Source: Nitrososphaerales archaeon (GTDB lineage Archaea; Thermoproteota; Nitrososphaeria; Nitrososphaerales; Gagatemarchaeaceae). From it: a stretch of 41,248 nt of DNA. Positions 16,352 through 23,950 of this stretch are shown here, piece by piece. The notes beneath the pieces were generated by a model, which was not told the DNA's origin, did no database searches, and was given only the letters and a program-made list of their open reading frames with translations. How positions within the stretch are numbered: the first letter of the stretch is position 1; each line of letters starts with the position of its first letter. The stretch is from contig JASHPA010000015.1 of assembly GCA_030038365.1 (NCBI GenBank), positions 1-41,248 of the forward strand, written 5' to 3'. The position numbers were made by a program, and so were the translations under genes.

Positions 16352-17238
16352 TCCGAAACCTCCTTCACTGTCTTCTCCATCGTGTAACTTGGGACGTACG
16401 AGATTTTCTTCCAGAACGCCTGTTCGCCGATGGTCCTGCCTGCCTTTATCTGATCCGCCGCGTACTGCCGGATGAGCGTCTTTCCCGACAGGAGCCCGCT
16501 CGACTTCACATCCGCCTTCTTGCCGGTCGCTTCAGACAGTTTCTTCGAGAGACTCTCTATACTCGCGTCGAAGGACTTCACAAGGAACTCCTCCCACTGT
16601 CCTTCATAGGTGGCGGCCCTGAGCATCGACTGTGCTATGTCCTTCGGATGGCTCAGAGAAATGACGTTCGTCGAACCGGGTGGGAGTACCACTCTGCCGT
16701 CCTCGACCATCTTAAGCAATGGCAACGTTATTCCCTTGTCTCTCGGACCGACTGCTCTCGCTGACCTCACCACCCGTACCTTCATGTCGGGATGGTTCGT
16801 GCCGAAATCGGTGACGAACTGCTCGGCCGCCAGCTTTCCTTTCTGGTATTCATCTATCGGCCTCGGGGTGGAGTTCGGTCCTATCGCGCCCCCGAACCCG
16901 TAAACGTCAAGACAGCTCAGATGCACGAACACCTTCGCCCCGTGCTCGTTCGCCTCCTCCAAGAGGTTGTTGAGCGCGACCGCGTTGAACTTGGTGTAGT
17001 CACCGCTGCCTGGCGTGGGAAACGCCAGATTGTACACTACATCAACCATGTCCAGTGGTTCGTGAAGACTGTGACGGTCCATCAGGTCCGCCTCGATACA
17101 CTGCACACCGCACTGATCCATGACCCTGAGAAAGGACCCTTTCCTGAATATACCCTTGGATATCTCCCCCTCTTTGAAGAAGTACTCCGCAAGATGTCCA
17201 CCGACGAGTCCGGTTCCACCGACGATGAGGTTCGTTAT
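16309..17238 (-). CDS. NAD-dependent epimerase/dehydratase-family protein (ATA start proposed)
   Basis: A short-chain dehydrogenase/reductase of the extended type, 309 residues in the proposed form. Any canonical start begins only at ATG 17121, which would delete the Rossmann motif; yet the open frame upstream encodes TNLIVGGTGLVGGHLAEYFF (GxxGxxG), a perfect dinucleotide motif. It starts cleanly at ATA 17238, which overlaps the preceding stop TAA as ATAA and follows a GGAG Shine-Dalgarno-like stretch by about 7 nt. Further: DVVYNLAFPTPGSGDY, SCLDVYGFGG, and Y-xxx-K in DEYQKGKLA. The substrate is unknown but probably a nucleotide sugar or similar. An ATG-to-ATA sequence error would also explain it. 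Confidence 0.85.
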   Translation of the reverse strand: MTNLIVGGTGLVGGHLAEYFFKEGEISKGIFRKGSFLRVMDQCGVQCIEADLMDRHSLHEPLDMVDVVYNLAFPTPGSGDYTKFNAVALNNLLEEANEHGAKVFVHLSCLDVYGFGGAIGPNSTPRPIDEYQKGKLAAEQFVTDFGTNHPDMKVRVVRSARAVGPRDKGITLPLLKMVEDGRVVLPPGSTNVISLSHPKDIAQSMLRAATYEGQWEEFLVKSFDASIESLSKKLSEATGKKADVKSSGLLSGKTLIRQYAADQIKAGRTIGEQAFWKKISYVPSYTMEKTVKEVSEWYRKEPWATKDLA

Positions 17239-17561
17239 CTCGTCTCTCCGAGATGCTGATGTTCGTGGGCCTTGGCGCTCTTCGGGTCGACGTCGAAGTC
17301 GCCCTCCACCAGTCTGAGCTGGAGGTCCTCCTCGAAGGCTGCAAGGTCGCCGAAGATCCCCTTCAACTTCTTCCTGGCGGTGGGCGACAGCTTAGGGGCC
17401 ACGTTCTGGCCGCCATACCTGCCATAGGCTATGGCAGTGAACTTCACCTTTTCGGCGCCAACAAGAATCTGGCCTCTGATTATGTTGGCGATATCGCCTC
17501 CGCTGACATCATCGATCACAATCTGATACTCTCGAAGGTCGCTCTTCCGCTCAGGCCTCAC
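17235..17561 (-). CDS. Uncharacterised small protein
   Basis: A 108-residue soluble protein I do not recognise; mixed alpha/beta pattern with IVIDDVSGGDIANIIRGQIL, a basic KLSPTARKKLKGIF stretch and an acidic DFDVDPKSAK tail. GTG start at 17561 is preceded on its strand by TCATATAC (about 17588-17595), giving a leaderless transcript. It is the first gene of the operon unknown-epimerase-nth, with an ATAA overlap to the epimerase. Confidence 0.7.
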   Translation of the reverse strand: MRPERKSDLREYQIVIDDVSGGDIANIIRGQILVGAEKVKFTAIAYGRYGGQNVAPKLSPTARKKLKGIFGDLAAFEEDLQLRLVEGDFDVDPKSAKAHEHQHLGETR

Positions 17562-17601
17562 GATGTGCGCACCTTCCCTTGGAAGTATATGAACGATGGG
17601 A

Positions 17602-18081
17602 CTATTCGGTCAGCAACGGATACCTAAAGTCCTCCTTGTACGTGTTGAGGACAAGATGGGTATTCGTACGTTCTACGTACGGGACGGAGAGTAACTCCTT
17701 CGTGAACTTGCTCACTTCATCCCGGTTCTTGAACTTCGATATCACGATGCTGTCCTCGATTCCTGTCACATCATAGACTGCGCAAACCGAGTTCAGCTTA
17801 GCGATTTTTTCCTGCACCTCCACAAGCTTCCCCTTCGAGACTGTGACCTCCGTTATCGTGGTGATCTCGTAGCCGAGCATCTCTTGATTGAGGATCCCGG
17901 CATATCCTTTGATAATGCCATCGTGTTCCATCTTTCTCACCCTCTGTGCCACGGTCACGACCGAGACACCGGTCTTTTTGGCGAGCTCCCGATAGGATTG
18001 GCGCGCGTCGCCCTCCAGCTCCTTCAGAAGCGACCTGTCAAGGTTGTCCATTTTCATCTGTGAACGGTTAACTCCCGACAT
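17602..18081 (-). CDS. Lrp/AsnC-family transcriptional regulator
   Basis: A 159-residue regulator. The helix-turn-helix part is NLDRSLLKELEGDARQSYRELAKKTGVS (in two stretches), then the C-terminal RAM ligand domain with TEVTVSKGKLVEVQEKIA, VCAVYDVTGIEDSIV and ELLSVPYVERTNTH. It is divergent from glnA, with the AGCAATT inverted repeat between them. Archaeal Lrp-type proteins commonly control amino-acid and nitrogen metabolism genes, so it may regulate glnA; this is inference. TATA-like AGTAATAAC (about 18102-18110, reverse) gives a leaderless start near 18081; later Met codons (10, 12) are alternatives. Confidence 0.92.
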   Translation of the reverse strand: MSGVNRSQMKMDNLDRSLLKELEGDARQSYRELAKKTGVSVVTVAQRVRKMEHDGIIKGYAGILNQEMLGYEITTITEVTVSKGKLVEVQEKIAKLNSVCAVYDVTGIEDSIVISKFKNRDEVSKFTKELLSVPYVERTNTHLVLNTYKEDFRYPLLTE

Positions 18082-18115
18082 CTAGCATTTGATAAGCGTT
18101 GTTATTACTTCAATT

Positions 18116-18133
18116 AGCAATTGTCAAATTGCT
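18116..18133. repeat. Operator-like inverted repeat before glnA
   Basis: AGCAATT (18116-18122) and AATTGCT (18127-18133) are perfect arms around GTCA. It ends 8 bp before the glnA TATA box and about 35 bp upstream of the lrp start, so a bound regulator could affect both. Confidence 0.6.
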
Positions 18134-18141
18134 TGGCAAGA

Positions 18142-18149
18142 TTTATAAC
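18142..18149 (+). promoter_or_regulatory. TATA box of glnA
   Basis: TTTATAAC centred 26-27 nt before the ATG at 18172; near-consensus archaeal TATA giving a leaderless glnA transcript. Confidence 0.7.
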
Positions 18150-18171
18150 CGGTAGTAATTGACGCGTTTCG

Positions 18172-19635
18172 ATGCCTTTCGATAAGACACCAAAGGGATT
18201 GGTCCCACGGAAGCGGACACCTAAGCAAGTTGTCGACGAGGTGGCTTCCAAGGGTATCCGTTTCATAGACCTGCAGTTTACAGACGTGCCCGGCCGCTCC
18301 CAGCATGTCACGATTCCATACAACATGCTCGACGTCGAGACGTTCAAGGAAGGGGTTCCCAAACTCGACGGGTCCTCCATCAAGGGGTTCGCTTACATAT
18401 TCGATTCTGACATGCTCCTGCTTCCCGACCCTTCGACGTTCGCCGTTATTCCATGGGGCGATCAACGTTTCCCTACAGCCAGGATGATTTGTGATGTCCA
18501 CTGGGGCTACGAGAAGGGCCGCTTCTCGAGAGACCCGCGGTACGTGGCACAGAAAGCCGAGGCCGCCGTAAGAGCCGCTGGCTTCACCGAATCCTACTGG
18601 GGACCCGAGATGGAATTCTTCGTCTTCGACTCGGTCACCTGGGATATCGCAAGCCCGTTCGGAAGTAGTCACAAAATTACATCAATCGAGTCCGCTCACG
18701 AAGCGAGGGGCACCAACTTTCCCATCAGGTTCAAAGAGGGTTACTACCCCACACCGCCTAGTGATACCCTGCAGGACTACAGAAGCGAAGTAGCGTATCA
18801 CCTAGACGAGTCGTTCGGTGTCATCAACGACGCGCACCATCACGAGGTCGCGACGGCAGGGCAGTGCGAAATCAACCTCTACAGGGACACCCTGACGCCG
18901 GGCGCTGACAGCATTCTCACGTACAAGTACGTCATCAAGAACGTAGCAGCCAACAGGGGACTAATAGCGACAGTAATGCCAAAGCCAATCTTCGGAGACA
19001 ACGCCTCTGGTATGCACGTGTCCTCCAGCCTCTGGAAGGGAGACAGGAACTCGTTCTACGACGAGAGTGACGAGTATGCCAACCTGAGCCAAATTGGACG
19101 CTACTACATCGGAGGACTTCTCGAACACAGCAGGGCGATCTGCGCTATAACCAACCCCACGACCAACTCGTATAGAAGGCTCGTCCCAGGTTACGAGGCC
19201 CCGGTCTTCGTCGCCTGGAGCAGAGGAAACAGGTCAGCCAACATCAGGATTCCGCTGCACTACAAGGGCAAGTCTGGCATGAAGGGCAAGAGGGCAGAGT
19301 TCAGGACCCCCGACCCTTCGGCCAACACCTATCTCGCGTTTGCAGCCATAGTCTCGGCCGGACTCGACGGCATCAAGAAGAAGATCGATCCCGGAGACCC
19401 AGTCAACGAAGACATCTACGAGCTGACCCCGCAGAAAAGGAAGCAGCTCGGTGTCAGAGAGTTACCCAGGAGTCTCATGGAGTCGATAGACTCGTTGAAG
19501 AGCGACTCCAGCTTCCTGAAGGGAGTCTTCTCGGACGACCTCATCGACACGATAATCGACCTGGAGACACAGAACTATAACGCCGTAGCCGCGAGACCAA
19601 CGCCTTACGAGTTCTACCTCTACTTCGACATATGA
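18172..19635 (+). CDS. glnA: Type I glutamine synthetase
   Basis: A 487-residue ATP-dependent enzyme making glutamine from glutamate and ammonia, a main ammonium entry point. Motifs are DGSSIKGFAYIFDSDM (near N-terminus, metal/Pro loop region), WGPEMEFFVFD, NDAHHHEVATAGQCEINL, SGMHVSSSLWK, NPTTNSYRRLVPGYEAPV and FRTPDPSANTYLAFAA, ending with RPTPYEFYLYFDI. A Tyr in DIYEL occupies the region of the adenylylation site of GSI-beta enzymes, but control in this lineage is unknown. The upstream inverted repeat and the divergent lrp gene suggest nitrogen-responsive control. Confidence 0.97.
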   Translation: MPFDKTPKGLVPRKRTPKQVVDEVASKGIRFIDLQFTDVPGRSQHVTIPYNMLDVETFKEGVPKLDGSSIKGFAYIFDSDMLLLPDPSTFAVIPWGDQRFPTARMICDVHWGYEKGRFSRDPRYVAQKAEAAVRAAGFTESYWGPEMEFFVFDSVTWDIASPFGSSHKITSIESAHEARGTNFPIRFKEGYYPTPPSDTLQDYRSEVAYHLDESFGVINDAHHHEVATAGQCEINLYRDTLTPGADSILTYKYVIKNVAANRGLIATVMPKPIFGDNASGMHVSSSLWKGDRNSFYDESDEYANLSQIGRYYIGGLLEHSRAICAITNPTTNSYRRLVPGYEAPVFVAWSRGNRSANIRIPLHYKGKSGMKGKRAEFRTPDPSANTYLAFAAIVSAGLDGIKKKIDPGDPVNEDIYELTPQKRKQLGVRELPRSLMESIDSLKSDSSFLKGVFSDDLIDTIIDLETQNYNAVAARPTPYEFYLYFDI

Positions 19636-19690
19636 AGAGTCGCCAAGCGGCATGAGATGGATGGGTTACCGACCGAGTTCGAGTCTGCGC

Positions 19691-19710
19691 GGCCGTTCAC
19701 AAAAACGGTC
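19691..19710. terminator. Possible stem-loop between convergent glnA and the luciferase-like gene
   Basis: GGCCGTT (19691-19697) and AACGGTC (19704-19710) pair across a CACAAA loop, with one G-U wobble. It sits just after the 3' end of the luciferase-like gene on the reverse strand and 55 bp after glnA. A terminator role is weakly supported. Confidence 0.25.
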
Positions 19711-19713
19711 AGG

Positions 19714-20652
19714 TTACTCGAAGGCCGGGAGAACTTCTTTCGCGAGTATTTCGAGCTGTTCGGCATAGTTACCTATGGGCCAGAGGTGGATGCGATGGGC
19801 CCCAGCCTCGGAGAATTTTCGCAGTCTCTCAATGCACTCCTTTGAGTCGCCAAAAGGAAGCGCTTTCTCGAGTTCCTCGGGCGGCCTTCCTAGTGTGGGA
19901 GCTAGTGTCTCTCTGATCATCCTGAGGGCTCTTTGCTTGTCGGAAGTTATGTAGCAAAACATGGTCATGACCGATATCTCGAATCCAGCTCGACCCCGCC
20001 CGCTTTCTTCCTTGTATGATAGCAGTATATCGGATTTCTCCTTGAGGTCATTCGGCGTGGCGTTGTACGCCGAGGCCATCCAGCCATCCCCAAACTTCGC
20101 GATTATCCTGAGGATTTGCTCGGACCCCCAACTTCCCACCATCAGAGGGGGGTGAGGCTTCTGGAGGGGTATAGGTGTCACTGGGATGTTCTCGATTTTA
20201 TAGAATCTTCCCCGATAGTCTATCGAATCCTTACCCCAGAATCTAGAGAGGATCTCGGTACTTTCTCGAAATCTCCCCCAGCGTTCCTCGAAAGGGACTC
20301 CTGCAGCTAGATAGTCGCCTTTGTGGGAACCGGGTCCGATTCCTGCGATTAACCTGCCCGACGAGAGTATGTCTATAGATGAAAGAGCCTTCATGCTTAC
20401 GATGGGATTTCTTACGACAACGTTGAGAATTGAGGTTGCAATCCTGATTCTGTCGGTAACAGCCGCGACGGCGGCCAGTGTCTCGAGAGAGTCCAGCCAG
20501 CTTGTCCTATACGAGATGTGATCGTTGACCGATAGCGAATCGAACCCCAGTTTTTCTGCTAGTCTTGCGGACGACAGAATCTGTTCTCTTCCGAACTCTT
20601 GGTCCCCAATTCCCATCACCGGTGAGTGAACTCCAAGCAATAGCTTCCTCAT
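19714..20652 (-). CDS. Luciferase-like (LLM class) flavin- or F420-dependent oxidoreductase
   Basis: A 312-residue TIM-barrel protein of the bacterial-luciferase-like superfamily. It contains ARLAEKLGFDSLSVNDHI, IRIATSILNVVVRNP, DILSSGRLIAGIGPGS, FEERWGRFRESTEIL and PHPPLMVGSWGSEQILRIIAKF. The superfamily uses FMN or F420; many archaeal members use F420 with diverse substrates, but neither cofactor can be chosen from motifs seen here. The ATG at 20652 is preceded by a weak TATA-like CTATTTGG on its strand. It is monocistronic, next to a long gene-free stretch with hairpins. Confidence 0.9.
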   Translation of the reverse strand: MRKLLLGVHSPVMGIGDQEFGREQILSSARLAEKLGFDSLSVNDHISYRTSWLDSLETLAAVAAVTDRIRIATSILNVVVRNPIVSMKALSSIDILSSGRLIAGIGPGSHKGDYLAAGVPFEERWGRFRESTEILSRFWGKDSIDYRGRFYKIENIPVTPIPLQKPHPPLMVGSWGSEQILRIIAKFGDGWMASAYNATPNDLKEKSDILLSYKEESGRGRAGFEISVMTMFCYITSDKQRALRMIRETLAPTLGRPPEELEKALPFGDSKECIERLRKFSEAGAHRIHLWPIGNYAEQLEILAKEVLPAFE

Positions 20653-21045
20653 GTTCCAGGCAGCAGTCAGTGATTGGCTCCAAATAGGTTTGGCAAAACC
20701 CGCCAGAATTCACGAGCCACGCCTAGTCATGCAAAAACACTCCTGACCTCGGATAGAGGTAGAACTTGAGTTCTATAGATACTTCGATATCTAGTCAAAT
20801 GTCATCAGATAAGTGGAACTCTCCAAATCAACAAGACTGGCTGCAGCCGATTGCTCGGAGTCTCGTCCTTAATGGTTATCAGACCTGAGCCCGTGAAGCG
20901 TGAGAACGTTCAGACGCAAAAATCCAGCAGCCATTCCAGAAAATCCGAACACGCGGTTCACGATGCAGAACGCCTTCCGAATAGGATACCTAGTTAGTGA
21001 TAGGTATCGAAGCTTCGAACAGCGAAGCTTGTCGCCCTATCCGGA
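20653..21045. other. Gene-free stretch with tandem short inverted repeats
   Basis: No convincing gene in 393 bp between the luciferase-like gene start and the cyclase gene end. It contains five perfect inverted repeats: ACCTC 20746-20750/GAGGT 20756-20760; TAGAAC 20760-20765/GTTCTA 20770-20775; TAGATA 20776-20781/TATCTA 20788-20793; GATACCTA 20985-20992/TAGGTATC 21001-21008; AAGCTTCG 21010-21017/CGAAGCTT 21023-21030. The first three and last two are back to back. Confidence 0.5.
20985..21030. repeat. Two adjacent 8-bp inverted repeats downstream of the cyclase gene
   Basis: GATACCTA/TAGGTATC (8-nt loop) and AAGCTTCG/CGAAGCTT (5-nt loop AACAG), separated by one base, just after the 3' end of the cyclase gene on its strand. 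They could terminate or protect that transcript. Confidence 0.45.
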
Positions 21046-22974
21046 CTAGTATGTGATATTCGCTCTCTTGAATATCTCTGGGAAACGAGAGTCGCTCCTT
21101 GCCTTTTCAAGCATGGGGTTGTATCTTAGAGCGGAGACCGCGAGTGTGTGGTCGTCAGCCGCCCTGAACATGTACTCGAAGAACTTGTCCATGTTTCCCA
21201 ATGCAAGGTAGATGTACCCCGCAGACGAGGATCGTGCCCATCCAGGGCTATGAGTGCTGTCCAACCTTCCTATCATTTCGTAGGCGGTCCTTGTGTCTCC
21301 CGTTAAAGCGGCGAAGAGGCCCCGATTGAGGTAAGTGAACTCCAGCGTCGGGCCAATCCGCTCGAGTTCCTTCAGAGCCTTCTCTGCTTCTTCATATTCT
21401 CTTCTGCTCGCATAATAGTCGAACATCACCCGATAGGTACCGTAACGGTTGAGGTGCATGGTTCTCTTCCAGTGGTTGAGGGCATCCTCATACCTACCGG
21501 CGTACAGGTAGGATATGCCTAGCAAACGGACGGTTGAAGGCGATAGAGGGTCAAGCTGATAGGCTCTCTCGGTCGCCTCCACCATTCCTTTGATGTCGCC
21601 AGCCACCCCGGCCTCCTGCGCCTCTGCAGATGCGGCCTCGGCCAGGTTGGGATTGAGTTCCAGAGCCCTCTTGAGCTCTGTTCGCCTCGCCTCTAGGCTT
21701 TCGTCGGCCATGAACATGATCTCCGCGAGCCTGCAGTGCGCTTCTGCCAGCTGCGGGTCGATCTCGAGTGCCCTCATCACCGCAGTCTTGGCTTTGTCGA
21801 TGGCTTCCTGCCACTGCATGTATCCATTGTTCCCGAGTCTATTGTAGCACCATGCTAGGCCGGCGTATGCCCTGGCAAACTCCCGATCCCTCATCACAGC
21901 CTGCTCGAAAAGAGCGAGGGCATGCCTTAGAGGCCCCTCCTCACTTTCGTTGACGAGTTGGCTCGCCTGCAGGAACTGAGTGTATGCGACGGTATCCTGA
22001 GTCTCTTTTTCTGTCTGCGCCGGGGCCCGAGGATGCAGGACTATCCCGGGTATCGATCCGGCGACCTTCTCTGCGATATCGCTCTGGACGGAGAAGATGT
22101 CGTCGAGGTCGCTGTCGTAGTTGCTAGAGAAGAGGTGCCCTTCGGTGTTGGCGTCTATTACTTGAACTGTGACCCTAATCTTGTTACCTGCCTTCCTGAC
22201 GCTCCCTTCCACAACCGTCCCAACGCTCAATTGCTTGGCAATCTCTGACACCATTTTGTCCTTCTTCTTGAAACTCATCACCGATGTCCGGGCGATGACC
22301 TCAAGTCCTCGTATGTGGGAAATCTTCCCAATCAGCTCCTCCGTGAGCCCGTCGGCGAAGAATTCATCGTTTGGATCGGGACTCATACTCACGAATGGTA
22401 GGACAGCAAGTCGCTCCCTCGGAGCTGTCGCCCTATGAGGCGCGGCTTCGTTCCAGGGCATCTCCATCTTGTACAGCTCCACCGGGGAAGACACATTCTT
22501 GAGCATACGTGAGCCGATGCTGGACAACTGGATGTCAAGCTTGTTGTAGACGTGGTCGTATACCTGCTTCGTGATGCAAACGCCTCCGTCCTCCGCCAGC
22601 GATTCTATCCTCGAGGCAACGTTCACTGCGTCCCCTGAAATGTCATTCTGGGACTCTTCGACTTCGCCTAGGTGAACTCCAATACGGAGATGAATCCTCT
22701 TTTCGGCGTCGAGCGAGACGTTAAACTCTCTTATCGCCCGCTGAATGTCATAGCTGCATCTGACGGCGTCAACGGCGTTAGGAAATTCTACCAAGAATGC
22801 ATCCCCAATTGTCTTCACCTCCCTACCGTTATGTCTCGATAGGACGGCCCTGACGACCTTCCTCTGCTCTTCGACAAGAGCCAATGAGAGGGATTCATTT
22901 CTCTGCCCCAAGGCAGTATAGCCGACCATATCGGTAAACATGATTGCTGCTAGCCTTCGCTGCTCTTGGGACAA
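21046..22974 (-). CDS. Class III adenylate/guanylate cyclase with TolB-like and TPR domains
   Basis: A 642-residue soluble protein. The N-terminal class III cyclase domain has metal-binding Asp residues in IMFTDMVGYTA and REVKTIGDAF, the ATP-specifying Lys (VKTIGD) and Asp (ISGDAVNVASR), and the transition-state Asn/Arg in NVASR. Next a TolB-like N-terminal domain (LAVLPFVSMSPDPNDEFFADG, here in shorter form: VLPFVSMSPD, FADGLTEELIGKISHI, VGTVVEGSVRKAGNKIRV), then TPR-type repeats (about 370-600; YAGLAWCYNRLGN, AELNP/ALELNPNLAEA). The architecture is common in bacteria, and its occurrence here may reflect transfer. It predicts cyclic nucleotide output; TTG start at 22974. Confidence 0.88.
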   Translation of the reverse strand: MSQEQRRLAAIMFTDMVGYTALGQRNESLSLALVEEQRKVVRAVLSRHNGREVKTIGDAFLVEFPNAVDAVRCSYDIQRAIREFNVSLDAEKRIHLRIGVHLGEVEESQNDISGDAVNVASRIESLAEDGGVCITKQVYDHVYNKLDIQLSSIGSRMLKNVSSPVELYKMEMPWNEAAPHRATAPRERLAVLPFVSMSPDPNDEFFADGLTEELIGKISHIRGLEVIARTSVMSFKKKDKMVSEIAKQLSVGTVVEGSVRKAGNKIRVTVQVIDANTEGHLFSSNYDSDLDDIFSVQSDIAEKVAGSIPGIVLHPRAPAQTEKETQDTVAYTQFLQASQLVNESEEGPLRHALALFEQAVMRDREFARAYAGLAWCYNRLGNNGYMQWQEAIDKAKTAVMRALEIDPQLAEAHCRLAEIMFMADESLEARRTELKRALELNPNLAEAASAEAQEAGVAGDIKGMVEATERAYQLDPLSPSTVRLLGISYLYAGRYEDALNHWKRTMHLNRYGTYRVMFDYYASRREYEEAEKALKELERIGPTLEFTYLNRGLFAALTGDTRTAYEMIGRLDSTHSPGWARSSSAGYIYLALGNMDKFFEYMFRAADDHTLAVSALRYNPMLEKARSDSRFPEIFKRANITY

Positions 22975-23316
22975 GTTCTGCTGCGCAGATTCCGTGTTAA
23001 TTGGCGATAAATCCGTTATGGGGCGTTTGACAGTAGAGGAGTCGAATAAGAGCCGGGCAAGGATCTCTAGGTGAACGGACCAAAGGTTGCCAAGGAGACA
23101 TTCCGGATCAAGTTCAAGCTAGACAAGGTTCGCTCGGCTTGTTTCTTCGTGGGTCAGTAGGAACTCTGTTGTGTCGTCGGGGGATCAGCAGACGATATCT
23201 TGGTGCACGTAGGCCATCATTACGCTATGAGACATACGGTAGACCTCCGCGATGATGGAGATCTAGGCCTCTCAGCAGACAAACAGATATCTCCGTCTCG
23301 CTAGCCTCATAACCGC
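22975..23316. other. Gene-free stretch between the cyclase and SRPBCC genes
   Basis: No gene supported in 342 bp. Contains the reverse-strand promoter zone of the cyclase (ATTTATCG at about 23009-23016), a hairpin TAGACCTCC (23240-23248)/GGAGATCTA (23257-23265) with one mismatch, and an ACAGATATC box (23283-23291) suitable as TATA element for the next gene. Confidence 0.4.
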
Positions 23317-23793
23317 TTGATTCGCTGGCCGGAGAAGTACAGTCCTGAAAGGACGGCTGTCCACGCGCACAATGAGCTGGACATGCCTGTCACGCCCGAG
23401 CCCATCTGGGCCTGGCTAATCAGAGCCGACCTGTGGTCGACATGGTACAGCAACGCAAGGAATGTCGTTATTGCTGGAGGCAGGCACGAGCTTGGACCCG
23501 GAGTCACTTTCAGGTGGACGACCTTCGGAGCGTCTCTGAAGTCGAGGGTTGAGGAATTCGTGCCCTTCGAACGTCTTGCATGGACCGCCAAAGGTATGGG
23601 GATTGATGTCTACCACGCATGGCTGATTGAAAAGACTCCTTCGGGATGTCATGTGCTGACGGAGGAGAACCAGAACGGCATGCTGGCCCGGATGAGCGCA
23701 ACTTTGCGCCCCGGGAACATGGAAAGATATCACCAGGTGTGGCTGCAGAATCTGCTGGTGAAGGCGAAGCAAGGATATCCTCCACCTGCGTAG
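23317..23793 (+). CDS. SRPBCC-fold (polyketide cyclase/START-like) protein
   Basis: A 158-residue protein with the helix-grip pattern: early PVTPEPIWAWLIRADLWSTW, a mid-part GPGVTFRWTTFGASLKSRV, then VPFERLAWTAKGMGIDVYHAW and a long C-terminal helix (NMERYHQVWLQNLLVKAK). The SRPBCC superfamily binds hydrophobic ligands, and such stand-alone proteins range from polyketide cyclases to lipid binders; no specific ligand can be proposed. The TTG at 23317 lies 26 nt after the ACAGATATC box. Confidence 0.75.
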   Translation: MIRWPEKYSPERTAVHAHNELDMPVTPEPIWAWLIRADLWSTWYSNARNVVIAGGRHELGPGVTFRWTTFGASLKSRVEEFVPFERLAWTAKGMGIDVYHAWLIEKTPSGCHVLTEENQNGMLARMSATLRPGNMERYHQVWLQNLLVKAKQGYPPPA

Positions 23794-23857
23794 ATTGTTC
23801 GAGCAAGGTACCCGGTTATTTTCACCGGCTACCTAACATCAATTATGATGTCGATAA

Positions 23858-23905
23858 GCTATTATTAATAGTCAAGTGGCAATCACTCTTAGCTAATTTA
23901 ATAGT
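23858..23905. repeat. Repeated GCTAWTWTTAATAGT motif upstream of the metal transporter operon
   Basis: Two copies, GCTATTATTAATAGT (23858-23872) and GCTAATTTAATAGT (23892-23905), spaced by about 34 bp; the first also contains CTATT/AATAG inverted arms. They precede the TATA box at 23913-23921, the usual place for a metal-sensing repressor to act. Confidence 0.4.
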
Positions 23906-23912
23906 AATCCGA

Positions 23913-23921
23913 ATATATTTA
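23913..23921 (+). promoter_or_regulatory. TATA box of the metal ABC transporter operon
   Basis: ATATATTTA, strong archaeal TATA element, centred about 34 nt before the ATG at 23951; AGGAAAGG just upstream of the start may also help ribosome binding. Confidence 0.65.
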
Positions 23922-23950
23922 ATAACCACAGCAGGAAAGGTCCTCCGGTC

